Source: Paenibacillus sophorae (GTDB taxonomy: Bacteria > Bacillota > Bacilli > Paenibacillales > Paenibacillaceae). From it: 64,000 nucleotides of DNA. The notes under the pieces are model-generated. The model saw nothing but the letters and a program-made list of their open reading frames with translations, did no database searches and was not told the DNA's origin. Both the position numbers and the translations under genes were made by a program. Below, one piece after another: positions 34,650-44,297 of this stretch. Every line of letters starts with the position of its first letter. Position 1 is the stretch's first letter. The stretch covers positions 3,100,001-3,164,000 of the forward strand of contig NZ_CP076607.1 of the NCBI RefSeq assembly GCF_018966525.1, read 5' to 3'.

Positions 34650-35290
34650 GTGCGCTTGGCAGCGCAATCGACTAAGGAGTGAAAGTCTCCAGCATGCCGC
34701 AGATGGCGGAAATGCATAGCTGACAGGCAGTGCGCAGTCCAACAGGATGCGTGCAGAGGGCCTGAAGGCAAAGCCCGGAACAGGCGGCTAAACCAAGTTG
34801 GCTGACGAGATCGGATAACCCTGCAAAGGAAGGGAATGTCCAATACCATCATTGGTCTCGGAAGTTAGGAGGACTGGATTCTGGGGGAAAGTCGGTTGAC
34901 GTGACCCAAGGAGATCCGGCCGTCCCCGCAAAGCGGTAACTCCTGTACAAGGCCGTGACGGTCAAGTCGGGATTACGGATGGTTGGAAGTCAGAGGTAGG
35001 GATAGTAGTGAAGAAGCACGCTGGAAAGGCCGCAAAGGCGTGTGAACCGGTACGAGAAAAAAAGCCGGTGCAAGCCCTGACCCAAAAGGCAGGGACTTGG
35101 CGTGAAACCCGAACCGTGAAAGAAGAGAGCATGAGGAAAGCCATGTGCCAGACAGGAGCCGGGGAGTTAAGGAGTGCGTAGATCCGGGGAATGAACATAA
35201 GGAGAAGCCGTCTGGGGCGAGTACCGACAGCAGAAGCGGAGATTGCCGTGAGGCTACAAACCGCGCTGCTGAAAGGGAAGGAGAACGAGC

Positions 35291-36552
35291 ATGGAGGAAC
35301 CAAGGCAGGACAAGCTCTCATGTGAAGGAACAAAGCAAGCAGAAGGACGAAAATGGTACAGTCTCATCGACAAGATATGGGCTATGCCGAACCTAGAGGA
35401 ATCCTTTGCGGAGGTCAAGCGAAACCGTGGCGCGGCAGGAATTGACCGTAAGACGGTAAAGGCGTATGGGGAAGAGTTGGAGCACCACCCTAGAAGTGCT
35501 TCAGCAAAAGCTGCGGAAGAAGACCTACCAGCCGAAGCCAGTCCGGCGGGTATATATACCCAAAGCGGACGGAACGCAAAGGCCGCTCGGTATTCCAACA
35601 GTGGAAGACCGTGTGGTACAAGCAGCAGCAAGACGCGTGCTGGAGCCGATCTACGAAGCTGAATTTCTGGATTGCAGCTTCGGATTCCGACCCGGAAGAA
35701 GCGCACATATGGCGTTGCACAAGATCCGACAGGATCTGGATGACGGGTATCGCTACGTGATTGACGCCGATCTGAAGTCGTACTTTGACACCATCCCGCA
35801 CGAGCGACTCCTCGCCCAGGTCAAGGAAAAGGTAGTGGACGGAAGTGTGCTGTGGCTGCTGGAGAGTTTCCTGAAGGCAGGCGTACTGGAGGGAGGTAGC
35901 TTCCAACTGAGCGAACAGGGCACACCGCAAGGCGGAGTGATTAGCCCGCTCTTGGCGAATATCTATCTCCATCCGCTGGATCGGGAGATGATGAGGCGCG
36001 GACACAGACTCACGCAGTACGCGGACGACTTTGTCATCTGCTGCCGTACGGAAAAGGGAGCAAAGCGAGTCCTGCAATCCGTCGTCCGGCTACTGGAAAA
36101 AGAGCTGGGGTTGACGGTACACCCAGAGAAAACGAAAATCGTGAATAGCCGGAGGGATACATTCGTGTTCTTGGGGCATGAATTTAGCCCAGGCAAGCGG
36201 ATGAAGCCCTCCGCTAAAGCGATAAAGAAGTTTAAAGAACGGGTGAAAGAGATTACGCGGAGAAACCAGACCGTGGATGTGCAGCAACTCGTAAAAAAAG
36301 AAGCTGAATCCGTACCTGAGAGGCTGGGGCAACTACTACGGAACAGGTGATGTAAAGAGCAAATTCCGGGAGTATGATGCGTGGATACGGCGGCGGTTGC
36401 GGAGTGTACAACTAAGAAGCTGGAAGAAAATAAGGAAACTCCATCGGGAAATGCGACGTAGGGGATGGGACAGCGAACTGCCTGGACTGCGAATGACAGC
36501 ATGGAGAAGCTCTCACTCAACATATGCGCAATATGTAATGCCCAATTCTTGA
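35291..36552 (+). pseudogene. ltrA: group II intron reverse transcriptase/maturase with two frameshifts
   Basis: The N-terminal frame begins at 35291 (MEEPRQDKLSCEG). A one-base frame change near 35487 leads into the RT core: RVYIPKADGTQRPLGIPT, SFGFRPGRSAHMAL, the active site QYADDFVICC and FLGHEF. A second one-base change in the A run near 36295 shifts to the maturase part (YLRGWGNYYGTGDVKSKFRE, WIRRRLRSVQLRSWK) ending at 36552. The chemistry residues are intact, but the continuous protein cannot be made without frame correction. Confidence 0.85.
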
Positions 36553-36651
36553 TTTAAAGAGATTGAACTATGCAGTCTAAGTGAGCTTTGTAAGTCCCTT
36601 CATCCCCAAAGGGGATAAAAACGGAGGAGCCGTATGCGATGACCCGCACGT

Positions 36652-38230
36652 CAGACTGTCTAACAACTGATTGCTGAGCACGCTTTAAAACGTGGGTTTA
36701 TGCAATTTTGCTCAAATAAACGCCCTGCATATTAGATTTTGAACGAGCTTGGTCACTGAAAAGACGTATGAGGTCCTTCACGCCCTTTATTTTGATCATT
36801 CTCTTGAAATTATAGGCAAGACAAATCAAATTGGTCTCAGTGCCTACTGATGCCAACCCTCGTGTTAAAAAGTATGTATAGCCCAAGTGACGTTTCATCG
36901 TCCCGAAAGGGTGCTCAACGATTGCCGCTCTTTGCTTATAAATATTACTTTGACTACGTGTATTTTCGGTAATCTTCTCGATCACTTCTTCGTCTTTAAG
37001 TCTGGTTACCGCCCTTCCGCCTTTGGCAGACGTGCAGGACTCTTTTTGTCCGCAAATATCGAAGGCTTCGCAAGTGTAACGCCTATACTCTTTTCCATTT
37101 TGTTTTCCATTCCATTTGAAGGGTAATTCATAACCCAACGGGCAAATATATCTATCGTTGATGGCGTCATATTCAAAGTTCTCTTTATCAAATCCGCTTG
37201 CCACTTTGTTTTGCTTTCCCTTTTGCGGCTTAATTAAGAGTTCGGTGCTTTCGTCGACAACGTCGATGATTTCAAGATAATTATAATAGCCTGTATCAGC
37301 CAGAATTGTAGTTTTTTGATCATGGAAAACTTGCTTTGTTTTCTCCGCCATATTGGACAGCTGTCCTTGATCGTTGACATCATTGACCGTATCGCAGTCC
37401 ACGATCAGTTTATACTTGCTGTCCACCGCAGTTTGAACATTGAAACAAACTTCATGCTTCCCGTTGTTTTTCATTGATTTGGCATCCGGATCGGTAACAC
37501 AAAGCTGTTTTTCACCTGTTTTCTTGAGTTTTTGTTTAATTACCTGCAACTCGTGCATTCTCTCTTGATAGACCTCTAACTTTTCCGTGATTTCCTGCTT
37601 TTTTTGGCGATTGTCCTCCGTTAAAAAGTCATGCAAATAGGCATCGATTTTTTCATCGATATACTCTAGCTTCTTACTGACAATATTAGCATTAAAGTGT
37701 TGCTTTTTAGAGCAGTTCGCCTTTAATTTTGTGCCGTCAATCGCGACAAGTTGACCATCAATCAACCCGAAACCTTTTAACAGTAAGGTGAACCCTTTAA
37801 ACAGCTTTTTTATAGCCGTTTGGTTATTCTTCATGAAAGCAGATAAAGTACCGTGGTCCGGATGGAGCTTGCCAATTAGCCACATCAGTTCAATGTTTCT
37901 TTTCGTTTCGGTTTCCATCTTGCGAGAGGAACGGATGCCGTTCATATAACAGTAAAGATAGAGCTTGAGAAGATCTTCCCTGCGATAAGGTTTTTGCCCC
38001 GATTTGGTGCCCGAATACACCTGAAACCCCAATTCTTCCAGGGCCAAACTATCGACGTAAGCATCGATGACTCGGACAGGATTTTCTTCTTCTACAAAGT
38101 CGTCCAACGTATTTGGCAGTAAATGAATTTGATGTCTATCTTCACCTTCGATATAAGGCATACACGCTCATCTCCTTTGATGTAGAGTTTCGACAAAGGT
38201 CATCTATTTTCATAATTGTTAGACAGTCTG
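36652..38230 (-). mobile_element. IS1182-type insertion sequence inside intron domain V
   Basis: Perfect 15-bp inverted repeats, CAGACTGTCTAACAA at 36652-36666 and its complement at 38216-38230. ACGT flanks it on both sides (36648-36651 and 38231-38234), a 4-bp target duplication. Removing the element restores a continuous domain V. Confidence 0.93.
36698..38161 (-). CDS. IS1182-family transposase
   Basis: A 487-residue DDE transposase. DDFVEEENPVRVIDAYVD at the N-terminus, VAIDGTKLKANCS and ILADTGYYNYLEI with catalytic Asp residues, a Cys-rich insert (CEAFDICGQKESC) and AAIVEHPFGTMKRHLGYTYF with the catalytic Glu. Full length and undamaged. Confidence 0.95.
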   Translation of the reverse strand: MPYIEGEDRHQIHLLPNTLDDFVEEENPVRVIDAYVDSLALEELGFQVYSGTKSGQKPYRREDLLKLYLYCYMNGIRSSRKMETETKRNIELMWLIGKLHPDHGTLSAFMKNNQTAIKKLFKGFTLLLKGFGLIDGQLVAIDGTKLKANCSKKQHFNANIVSKKLEYIDEKIDAYLHDFLTEDNRQKKQEITEKLEVYQERMHELQVIKQKLKKTGEKQLCVTDPDAKSMKNNGKHEVCFNVQTAVDSKYKLIVDCDTVNDVNDQGQLSNMAEKTKQVFHDQKTTILADTGYYNYLEIIDVVDESTELLIKPQKGKQNKVASGFDKENFEYDAINDRYICPLGYELPFKWNGKQNGKEYRRYTCEAFDICGQKESCTSAKGGRAVTRLKDEEVIEKITENTRSQSNIYKQRAAIVEHPFGTMKRHLGYTYFLTRGLASVGTETNLICLAYNFKRMIKIKGVKDLIRLFSDQARSKSNMQGVYLSKIA

Positions 38231-38429
38231 ACGTACGGATCTGTGAGAGGCCCATGCATTTACGCATGGGCTTCCTCGATTCATATGAACAAAAATTGAA
38301 GCGTTGGGTGCGTTCAATGGCTCCGCTCTGCCCTGCTTTCCGTTATTTCCAATACAAGCCGCTCAATCTTCAATAAGATGTAATCGTTAGCGGTTCACCT
38401 ATCATGCCAAATTCGTAAAAAGAGGAGCA

Positions 38430-40140
38430 GTGAAACGTATGATCATTTCGACAAGCAAGCATCCATTGGAGCCTTTGACCGCGGAAGAGATTACAGCCGC
38501 TGTTCGCATTTTGAGGGCGGAGAAGGATTTGGGCGAGTTCTACCGATTCGCGAGTGTTAATCTGCTTGAACCTTGCAAGGAGCTGGTGCTGCGGTTCAAC
38601 CCCGGCGATTCATTTGAGCGGGAAGCATTTTGCATCGTCTTGAATTATAAGGAGAACCAGACATTCGAAGCCGTCGTATCCTTGTCGGACAATAAAGTGA
38701 AGTCGTGGACGCATATTCCTGGCATGCAGCCCGGGATTCTCCTGCAGGAATTTGAGGCCTGCCAGCGAATCGTCAAGGAGCATCCGGAGATGCAGGCGGC
38801 TTTTCGCAAGCGCGGGATCACGGATTTTGACCGGGTTATGGTGGACCCTTGGTCGGCGGGGAACTTTGGAATCGAAGAAGAAATGGGGGTTCGTCTCGTT
38901 CGCGCGATCAAACTTCGGATAACGACAATGGTTATGCGCGGCCTTTATCCGGTCTGTACGCGATTTTTGACCTGAACCGGCTGCGAGTCATGAAGGTGGT
39001 CGACAAAGGCCCGGTTCCGCTGCCGCCGCTGGACGGCAATTATACACCGGACAAGGTAGGGCCGCTCAGAACCGACCTGAAGCCGCTCGAAATCGTTCAG
39101 CCGGAAGGGCCGAGCTTTACGATTAACGGACATGAAATCAATTGGCAAAAGTGGAAAATCCGCTTCGGCTTCACGAGCCGCGAAGGCTTGGTGCTGCATA
39201 CGGTGAGCTACTTGGATAAGGATGAATTGCGCCCAATCCTGTACCGGGCTTCGTTATCGGAAATGGTTGTGCCCTATGGGGACCCGACCGCTCCGGTTAA
39301 CCGCAATAACGCCTTTGACGCGGGCGAGTACGGCATCGGCGCGCTGGCTAACGCGCTGGAGCTCGGGTGTGATTGCTTGGGCGAAATCAAGTATTTTAGC
39401 GCCAATCTCGTAGACGGAGAAGGGAATGCTATCGTGATTAAAAATGCCGTCTGCCTACATGAAGAAGACTTCGGCATTCTGTGGAAGCATACGGATTGGA
39501 GAACGGGGCAGGTCGAAGTCCGCCGTTCCAGGCGGCTCGTGCTATCGAGCATTTCGACGGTGGGGAATTACGAGTACGGCTTTTTCTGGTATTTTTATCA
39601 GGACGGAACGATTCAGTTTGAGGTCAAGCTGACAGGGATTCTCCATACCCAAGCGCTGGAGCCTGGTGAAAGAGTGCCTTACGGCAATCTGATCGCACCT
39701 CAATTGGTGGCGGCCCATCACCAGCATTTCTTCAATGTACGGATGGATATGATGATCGATGGAGTGGGCAATTCCATCTATGAAGTCAATACGTCCAGCA
39801 TGCCGCCGGGACCGGATAATCCTTACGAGAATGGCTTTATTCCGGTATCGACCCAGCTCACGACCGAGACCGAAGCGGTTCGAGACATGGACATTCGCTC
39901 TTCGCGCTATTGGAAAATCGTAAATCCGGGCAAGAAAAATCACGTCGGCGACCCTGTGGGATACAAATTGTTCCCGGGAGAAAACGCTTTTCCTTTTGCC
40001 AGCGACAACTCCAGCCTGATCAAACGGGCGGGTTTTTTGAAGCATCATTTGTGGTGCACGCCGTACCGTGCAGAAGAAAAATACGCTTCCGGCGACTATC
40101 CAAACCAGCATGCAGGCGGGGCGGGTTTAAGTTCCTGGGT
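38430..40140 (+). pseudogene. copper amine oxidase, frameshifted and truncated by an IS3 remnant
   Basis: The first part (38430-38905, from a GTG or the ATG at 38439 after AGAGGAGC) matches the N2/N3 domains of primary-amine oxidases. A frame change near 38905-38920 leads into the catalytic domain (NDNGYARPLSGLYAIFDL). The topaquinone precursor Tyr lies in STVGNYEYGFF and two copper ligands in AAHHQHFFN. The C-terminus with the third copper His is missing: similarity stops at about 40140, where the IS3 remnant begins. The enzyme would have oxidised primary amines with O2; it cannot be functional. Confidence 0.82.
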
Positions 40141-41264
40141 ACAACTGAATTCGGTTACATCCGTTACCCACTTCTCATTCGGTGCTGCTGCATGAAAATT
40201 ACGGTTTAATACGTTCTCGGTTACCTGCTGCGGTGTGGAATGTGCGTATCTCTTTTTCTTCCTGCGGATGACGGACTGGATTCCCTTCACCTTCATCAGG
40301 CGATACACGCGCTTAGGGTTAATCGTTTTACCGGTTTGTTCACGTAGGTGCAAGGTTAGTTGACGGTAGCCAAAGATACGCTCCACTTTCTCATAAATGG
40401 ACATCATAACAAGTGTCAGCTCCTCGTTCTCCTGTTCGCGAGAGCTGGGCCTACGATTTAGCCATTTGTAATAGCTTGAACGTGGAATTTTGGCCGTTTC
40501 ACACAAAAGCTGCACGCTAAATGACGTTTCTGCCCGAAGCGCTTGAATGGCAAGATAGATGTTCTCTTGGCGATACTGGCTTAGCTTCGCCTCCTTTGGA
40601 TTTCCCGTAACTTTTTTAAGAATGCATTTTCCGCTCGAAGCCGCTCAATTTCATATTCGAGCTTCTTCGTCTCGAGCTTCTGATGTTCGGCCTCCGTAAT
40701 CTCCTCCGGCGCTTTCTTTCGTCCCCGACCATCCTTTAACGTATCTTGACCGCCGTCTTGCGGTAGTCATGCTGATGTGCAAGGCAATAGTGAACAATAT
40801 CGATCCGTTCTTGCCAAGTCGTAGAACGCCCCTTCGTCATCGCTTTCGCTCCCCCTGAATACGCTGTCAAGCTACTATGATGATTATACTGCTTAATCCA
40901 GTGGGAAAGCTGCGTTCGACTTGCAATCTTGTATTTATCGATGACCTGATACTGGGATAATCCCCCCTCCAGGTAATCCTTTACCGCTTGAAACTTAAGT
41001 TCAGCACTGTAGCTTCGATTATGAGTACGACGCTCTAGCCCTTCATAACCATACACCTTATAACGACGCCGCCACTTCGCCAAGGTCGTTTTGGTGATGC
41101 CGTATTTCTTTGCTGCATCCTTAACGCCGATCTCGCCACTTGCTATTTCACCAAGGATAGCGAGTTTTTCCGACGTACAATATTTTTCTTTAGGCATGAA
41201 AAAGCTCCCCTTTACAGTAGCAGGTTTTATTATTTCAACTGTCTACCATATGGGGAGCATATCA
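40140..41264 (-). mobile_element. IS3-family (IS150-like) remnant
   Basis: Contains orfA and orfB pieces on the minus strand. The orfA-proximal end is at about 41264 (TGATATGCTCCCCATATGG on the minus strand). The orfB end is lost, joined to the amine oxidase pseudogene. Confidence 0.75.
40147..41197 (-). pseudogene. IS150-like transposase orfA/orfB, truncated
   Basis: orfA starts at 41197 (MPKEKYCTSEKLAILGEIAS), with two helix-turn-helix modules (AKKYGITKTTLAKWRRRYKV; QVIDKYKIASRTQLSHWIKQ). Near 40745 a deletion joins RKTAV out of frame to GQDTLKDGRGRKKAPEEITE, whose coiled-coil region (KLEYEIERLRAENAFLKKL) ends at about 40590. orfB runs from 40515 (LCETAKIPRSSYYKWLNRR, YGYRQL-like region) but stops after NEKWVTDVTEF, losing the rest of the DDE domain. 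Confidence 0.82.
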
Positions 41265-41325
41265 ACTGAGGGACAACCCCTATTTTTGCAGGGAATCTGC
41301 AAGCAGAATCATGATGTTTCTTCAG

Positions 41326-42537
41326 TTATAAGTTCTGCGCATGCTCAACAGGCATTGAAGAGGAAGTCTCCCGCTGATCCAGCGACCAACTGATTAATGT
41401 AACCAAGAGCCCGGCGGCAGTAACGATTGCAGCTACCCATGGCAATGAGCTAAGCCCCGGGCCGCTGTCGATCACCCATCCGCCCAGGTAAGCTCCTCCG
41501 GCATTGGCCAGATTAAATGAGCTGATGTTCAGAGCGGAAGCGATGTTCGGAGAGCCGTTTGCTTTTGCCAGTACCCGCATTTGGAAAGCCGGAACGATCG
41601 TAAATGAGGCAAACCCCCAGAAGAATACTGTGAGTACGGCGGGGATTTTATAGCTGCTGGTTAGCGAAAACACTGCCAGAACAGCGGTCAAGAGCGCCAG
41701 CATCCCTGCGATTGACGGCATCAGCTTCCAATCCGCCAGCCTGCCTCCGATGATGTTGCCGATGGTCATGCCGATGCCGAATAGGAGCAAGATCGGAGTT
41801 ACCGCACCAGCGCCAAATCCAGTGATATCGGTTAATATCGGAGCGATGTACGTAAAGGCTGTGAATACTCCGCCAAACCCCAGTACCGTCATTAGCAGTG
41901 CCAGCATGACCTGTTTGTTGCGAAGAACGCGAATTTCTTGGCGAAAATTTGAAAGCGTATCTCCTTGCATTCGCGGAAGGAGAAGGGCAATCCCGATTAG
42001 GGAAAGGATGCCCAGAGCCGTTACAACCCAAAAGGTGGAACGCCACCCCCATAGTTGTCCGATAAAGGTGCCGAAAGGGACACCGAGTATGTTAGCGAGT
42101 GTAAGCCCTGCGAACATCATGGCGATTGCGCTCGCTTGTTTTTCACGGGGGACGAGACGTGTTGCAACGATAGAACCGACTCCGAAGAATGTGCCATGGG
42201 AAAAGGAGGCTAGAACGCGGGCAAGCATCAAAATGAGATAATTGGGTGCCAGTGCCGCCAGGAGATTACCTGCGACGAAGATAAGCATCAGACTGAACAG
42301 CAGTGACTTGCGTGACAGACGGCCCGTACATACAGTAATCACCGGACCGCCGATGGCGACGCCCAGCGCATATCCGGTAACCAGTAATCCCGCCGCGCTT
42401 AAGGTGACGTGCAAATCACTAGCTACATCCGGTAGAATGCCCATGATGACAAATTCCGTTGTACCAATCGCGAACGCGCTGATCAGGAGCGCAATAAGCG
42501 CTAAAGGCAGCTTGCTTCGTTGAGTTTCTGTGTTTAT
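41326..42537 (-). CDS. MFS transporter (AraJ/YdhP-like DHA1), non-ATG start
   Basis: About 403 residues and 12 membrane spans, starting near the sequence INTETQRSKLPLALIALLIS; AIGTTEFVIMGILPDVA, ASFSHGTFFGVGSIVA and MMFAGLTLANILGVPFGT are typical of sugar efflux/AraJ-like transporters. AAGGAGG (minus, 42546-42552) is followed by no in-frame ATG, GTG or TTG; ATA at 42537 lies 8 nt and ATT at 42543 lies 2 nt downstream. The frame is open to an ATG at 42630, but that part contains a TATAAT and no ribosome site and looks like the promoter. An ATA or ATT start, or a mutated start, is likely. Confidence 0.8.
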   Translation of the reverse strand: MNTETQRSKLPLALIALLISAFAIGTTEFVIMGILPDVASDLHVTLSAAGLLVTGYALGVAIGGPVITVCTGRLSRKSLLFSLMLIFVAGNLLAALAPNYLILMLARVLASFSHGTFFGVGSIVATRLVPREKQASAIAMMFAGLTLANILGVPFGTFIGQLWGWRSTFWVVTALGILSLIGIALLLPRMQGDTLSNFRQEIRVLRNKQVMLALLMTVLGFGGVFTAFTYIAPILTDITGFGAGAVTPILLLFGIGMTIGNIIGGRLADWKLMPSIAGMLALLTAVLAVFSLTSSYKIPAVLTVFFWGFASFTIVPAFQMRVLAKANGSPNIASALNISSFNLANAGGAYLGGWVIDSGPGLSSLPWVAAIVTAAGLLVTLISWSLDQRETSSSMPVEHAQNL

Positions 42538-42745
42538 TTGAATTACCTCCTTGTTTTGGGATAGGAAGATCGTTTTCAATGTTATTATATATAGTAAATT
42601 CATTTTTGGAAGTAGTATCTTTTTATTCATATAGTTTCCCTAAAGGAATTAATGTCCTGCGATTAAGCTTATTGATTAGAAGATTAGGCTTGCTGGATTT
42701 AACTGGATTAATAGGATATCCTGTTGTGGAGGAGGGTGATTAATA

Positions 42746-43540
42746 ATGGAGCTTAATTTAGAAGGAAAAACAGCGCTTGTCACCGGTTCGACGGAAGGAA
42801 TCGGCAGAGCGATCGCCGAGGCATTATCAAAAGAAGGCGTATCTGTACTGATCAACGGACGCAATGCAGATAAGGTCTCCAAAGTTGTACAAGAAATAAA
42901 GGAATTGTACCCGAAGTCGAATCCTCAGCCCGCCGCCGCTGATCTGGGGACGGAAAGCGGCTGTCAGGAACTGATTAATCGGGGTTTTGAAATTGATATC
43001 CTCGTCAACAACTTAGGGATTTTTAAGCCGGCTGAGTATTTCGAGATTCCGGACGAAGAATGGTTTAAGTTCTTCGAAGTGAATATTATGAGCGGAGTCA
43101 GGCTGACGCGGCACTACCTTCAGCAAATGCTGCAAAAAGATGAAGGAAGAGTAATCTTTATCGCGAGCGAAGCCGCCATTATGCCTTCTCAGGAAATGGC
43201 TCACTATAGCGCGACCAAAACGATGCAGCTGTCGCTCTCCCGGAGCTTGGCCGAACTGACCACAGGTACGCGCGTAACAGTGAATACCGTTATGCCAGGT
43301 TCGACACTTACCGAAGGGGTTGAGACCATGCTCAATTCCTTATATCCGGGTGAAGGCCTTAGCATAGAAGAGGCGGAAACCAAGTTCATGAAAGAAAATC
43401 GGCCGACCTCCATTATTCAACGTTTGATCAAGCCTGAAGAAATCGCTAATTTCGTCACCTTCTTAAGCAGTCCGCTGTCCTCGGCAATCAACGGCGCAGC
43501 TTTGCGGATTGACGGAGGATTGGTGAGAAGTGTTTTTTAG
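42746..43540 (+). CDS. short-chain dehydrogenase/reductase
   Basis: A 264-residue SDR: VTGSTEGIGRAIAEAL cofactor loop, NNLGIF, catalytic Ser in IASEAA and YSATK with Tyr and Lys, C-terminal GAALRIDGGLVRS. The Shine-Dalgarno GGAGGAGGG precedes the ATG. Divergent from the MFS gene; the two may be co-regulated. The substrate is unknown. Confidence 0.9.
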   Translation: MELNLEGKTALVTGSTEGIGRAIAEALSKEGVSVLINGRNADKVSKVVQEIKELYPKSNPQPAAADLGTESGCQELINRGFEIDILVNNLGIFKPAEYFEIPDEEWFKFFEVNIMSGVRLTRHYLQQMLQKDEGRVIFIASEAAIMPSQEMAHYSATKTMQLSLSRSLAELTTGTRVTVNTVMPGSTLTEGVETMLNSLYPGEGLSIEEAETKFMKENRPTSIIQRLIKPEEIANFVTFLSSPLSSAINGAALRIDGGLVRSVF

Positions 43541-43629
43541 ATTCTATTAATCCCCATAAAATAGACACATATGAGAGAATATCATAATAACTATAAACTA
43601 AATCACATCCCTACTAGAAATTTCACTTT

Positions 43630-43655
43630 TATAATATGACTAATCATATATTATA
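43630..43655 (+). promoter_or_regulatory. AT-rich palindrome upstream of the ferredoxin gene
   Basis: TATAATATGA (43630-43639) and TCATATATTATA (43644-43655) form an imperfect palindrome that contains a TATAAT and ends just before the ribosome site. It may be a promoter with an operator; the regulator is unknown. Confidence 0.35.
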
Positions 43656-43669
43656 GAGGAGTGGGATTA

Positions 43670-43903
43670 ATGGGAAAATATGTAAAGGTTAAAAAGGATT
43701 CTTGTATTGCTTGCGGAAGCTGCGGTGCTTCGGCTCCTGATATTTTTGATTTCGACGATGACGGTTTGGCGGAAGTGATTTACGAGGGAGACAACAACCG
43801 CGGTGTGACGCTGATTGCAGCTGATTTGCAGGAAGATCTGCAGGATGCCATCGACAGCTGTCCGACAAGCTGTATCAAGACTTCGGCTAATGCTTTTGCA
43901 TAA
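43670..43903 (+). CDS. small [4Fe-4S] ferredoxin
   Basis: A 77-residue acidic ferredoxin with one cluster: CIACGSCGASAPD near the N-terminus and CPTSC near the C-terminus. Start ATG at 43670 with AGAGGAGTGG upstream; a GTG-initiated extension of three codons is less likely. A terminator follows, so it is transcribed separately from nifB, but its place 400 bp before a nitrogenase operon makes it a candidate electron carrier. Confidence 0.88.
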   Translation: MGKYVKVKKDSCIACGSCGASAPDIFDFDDDGLAEVIYEGDNNRGVTLIAADLQEDLQDAIDSCPTSCIKTSANAFA

Positions 43904-43930
43904 GCTGCTGGAAACTGTACGTTAACGCTT

Positions 43931-43985
43931 AATCCTCCTCCGGTTGTTTGTTCATTTTGGACAGAGCAACCGGGGAGGATTTTTA
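43931..43985 (+). terminator. terminator after the ferredoxin gene
   Basis: AATCCTCC-T-CCGGTTG pairs with CAACCGG-GGAGGATT, followed by TTTT. Strong stem of about 15 bp. Confidence 0.85.
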
Positions 43986-44100
43986 ATTTGGGGCACACTC
44001 GATTCAACATCCACTCCGGCAGCAACTCTTCATTTTTATATACTTTTCGATAATATACTGCATTCTGAAAACCTTTCATTTTATCTGTGAAAACGATTTA

Positions 44101-44140
44101 TGTCAGCAATGAGTGATCTTATTTGACATCAATGCTGACA
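44101..44140 (+). promoter_or_regulatory. inverted repeat with a near-consensus GlnR box upstream of nifB
   Basis: TGTCAGCA (44101-44108) and TGCTGACA (44133-44140) are perfect inverted repeats. Within this, TGACA-N7-TGACA (44124-44140) matches the GlnR/TnrA consensus TGTNA-N7-TNACA with one mismatch. It lies about 38 bp upstream of the candidate -35 of nifB, an activating position. Confidence 0.45.
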
Positions 44141-44177
44141 AAGTTCTTAAAAAACTCATACATAGCGGCATACCTAA

Positions 44178-44207
44178 TTGACCTCTTTCTTTTATTGGAA
44201 GTATGAT
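44178..44207 (+). promoter_or_regulatory. candidate sigma-A promoter of nifB
   Basis: TTGACC (44178-44183), 18-bp spacer, TATGAT (44202-44207), about 90 bp before the GTG start. No sigma-54-type GG-N10-GC element is evident. Confidence 0.5.
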
Positions 44208-44297
44208 TGTTAAAAATTAGAGGAACTATACTCCAACTAGTTATCTAATGCAGCGTGTGATGGAAGTGAGTTTCTTTACGAAGGGAGAGAAGCGATT

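Larger units (their letters stand above)
34650..38284 (+). mobile_element. group II intron (class C-like), interrupted by an IS1182-type element
   Basis: The 5' end GTGCGCTTGG matches the bacterial GTGCG boundary, directly behind a terminator. GAGTGAAAGTCTCC and further structured sequence to about 35290 form domain I onward; the reverse transcriptase pseudogene follows. Domain V starts GAGCCGTATGCGATGACCCGC at 36629 and its second strand ACGTACGGATCTG resumes at 38231 after the inserted IS. A domain VI hairpin (CCCATGC/GCATGGG) ends near 38284; the exact 3' base is approximate. Confidence 0.82.
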
